Shown here piece by piece: positions 63,906 to 64,000 of a DNA stretch of 64,000 nucleotides. This DNA comes from Bactericera cockerelli. Its lineage: Eukaryota > Arthropoda > Insecta > Hemiptera > Triozidae. The stretch spans positions 18,698,810-18,762,809 of the forward strand of contig CM044967.1 of the NCBI GenBank assembly GCA_024516035.1, written 5' to 3'. Position 1 is the stretch's first letter. Every line of letters starts with the position of its first letter. The notes under the pieces were generated by a model. That model did no database searches. It had not been told where the DNA came from and worked only from the letters and a program-made list of their open reading frames with translations. Made by a program: the position numbers and the translations under genes.

Positions 63906-64000
63906 AATTCCAGCTTGCGTCTTTGAAATTCGTCAGCAAATCTATGTAGGTTGTACGTTATCATTATTTGTGTCAATCACGCAAGGAGCCACCGTGACGA

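Overview
The window looks like intronic and intergenic DNA from an insect nuclear genome. It is AT-rich and crowded with tRNA-headed SINEs, 5'-truncated LINE 3' ends, MITEs, minisatellites and CT/GA microsatellites. There are no operons, no ribosome-binding sites and no long open frames except low-complexity ones. The vocabulary of repeats suggests a hemipteran, possibly a planthopper, but that is an inference and no species is proven.

The one gene recognised with good support is on the minus strand at the left end. It is a pyridoxal-phosphate amino-acid decarboxylase of the Hdc/Ddc family, most likely histidine decarboxylase. A 28-base first coding exon (start codon at 4773, donor at 4745) joins in phase to a 173-base exon (1903 to 1731). 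The rest of the gene lies beyond the left edge. A TATA-type promoter with a short non-coding exon at about 9900-9960 is a plausible start for this transcript. Two rearrangements touch its splice sites. A SINE sits exactly at the first coding exon's donor, with a 12-bp target duplication that copies the donor. The 3' end of the next exon, with its donor, has been tandemly amplified into 12 extra copies (613-1730).

On the plus strand, three short exon-like pieces (19305-19335, 21777-21938, 38081-38233) have splice signals and compatible phases. They may belong to one unrecognised gene. This is tentative.

The most striking non-coding element is a type I hammerhead self-cleaving ribozyme at 38506-38566, with two degenerate relatives at 47102-47161 and 50098-50157 on the other strand. 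They lie in a repeat of about 130-145 bp that is partly tandem. A 20-nt piece of that repeat is scattered more than 30 times through the window. This is the architecture expected of a retrozyme-like element.

Other structures include a 540-bp near-perfect foldback element (13021-13560), a 768-bp palindromic element (47525-48292), and a 695-bp TIR element (29724-30418). There is a 699-bp hAT-type element with a perfect 8-bp target duplication (35162-35860) and a piggyBac-type MITE flanked by TTAA (63066-63357). An odd element (57637-58355) carries clustered inverted copies of a GGGACGGAAT word. SINE families, called A to F here for convenience, and pogo-like ATATCCAGGTT elements recur throughout. 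Family names are local to this report.
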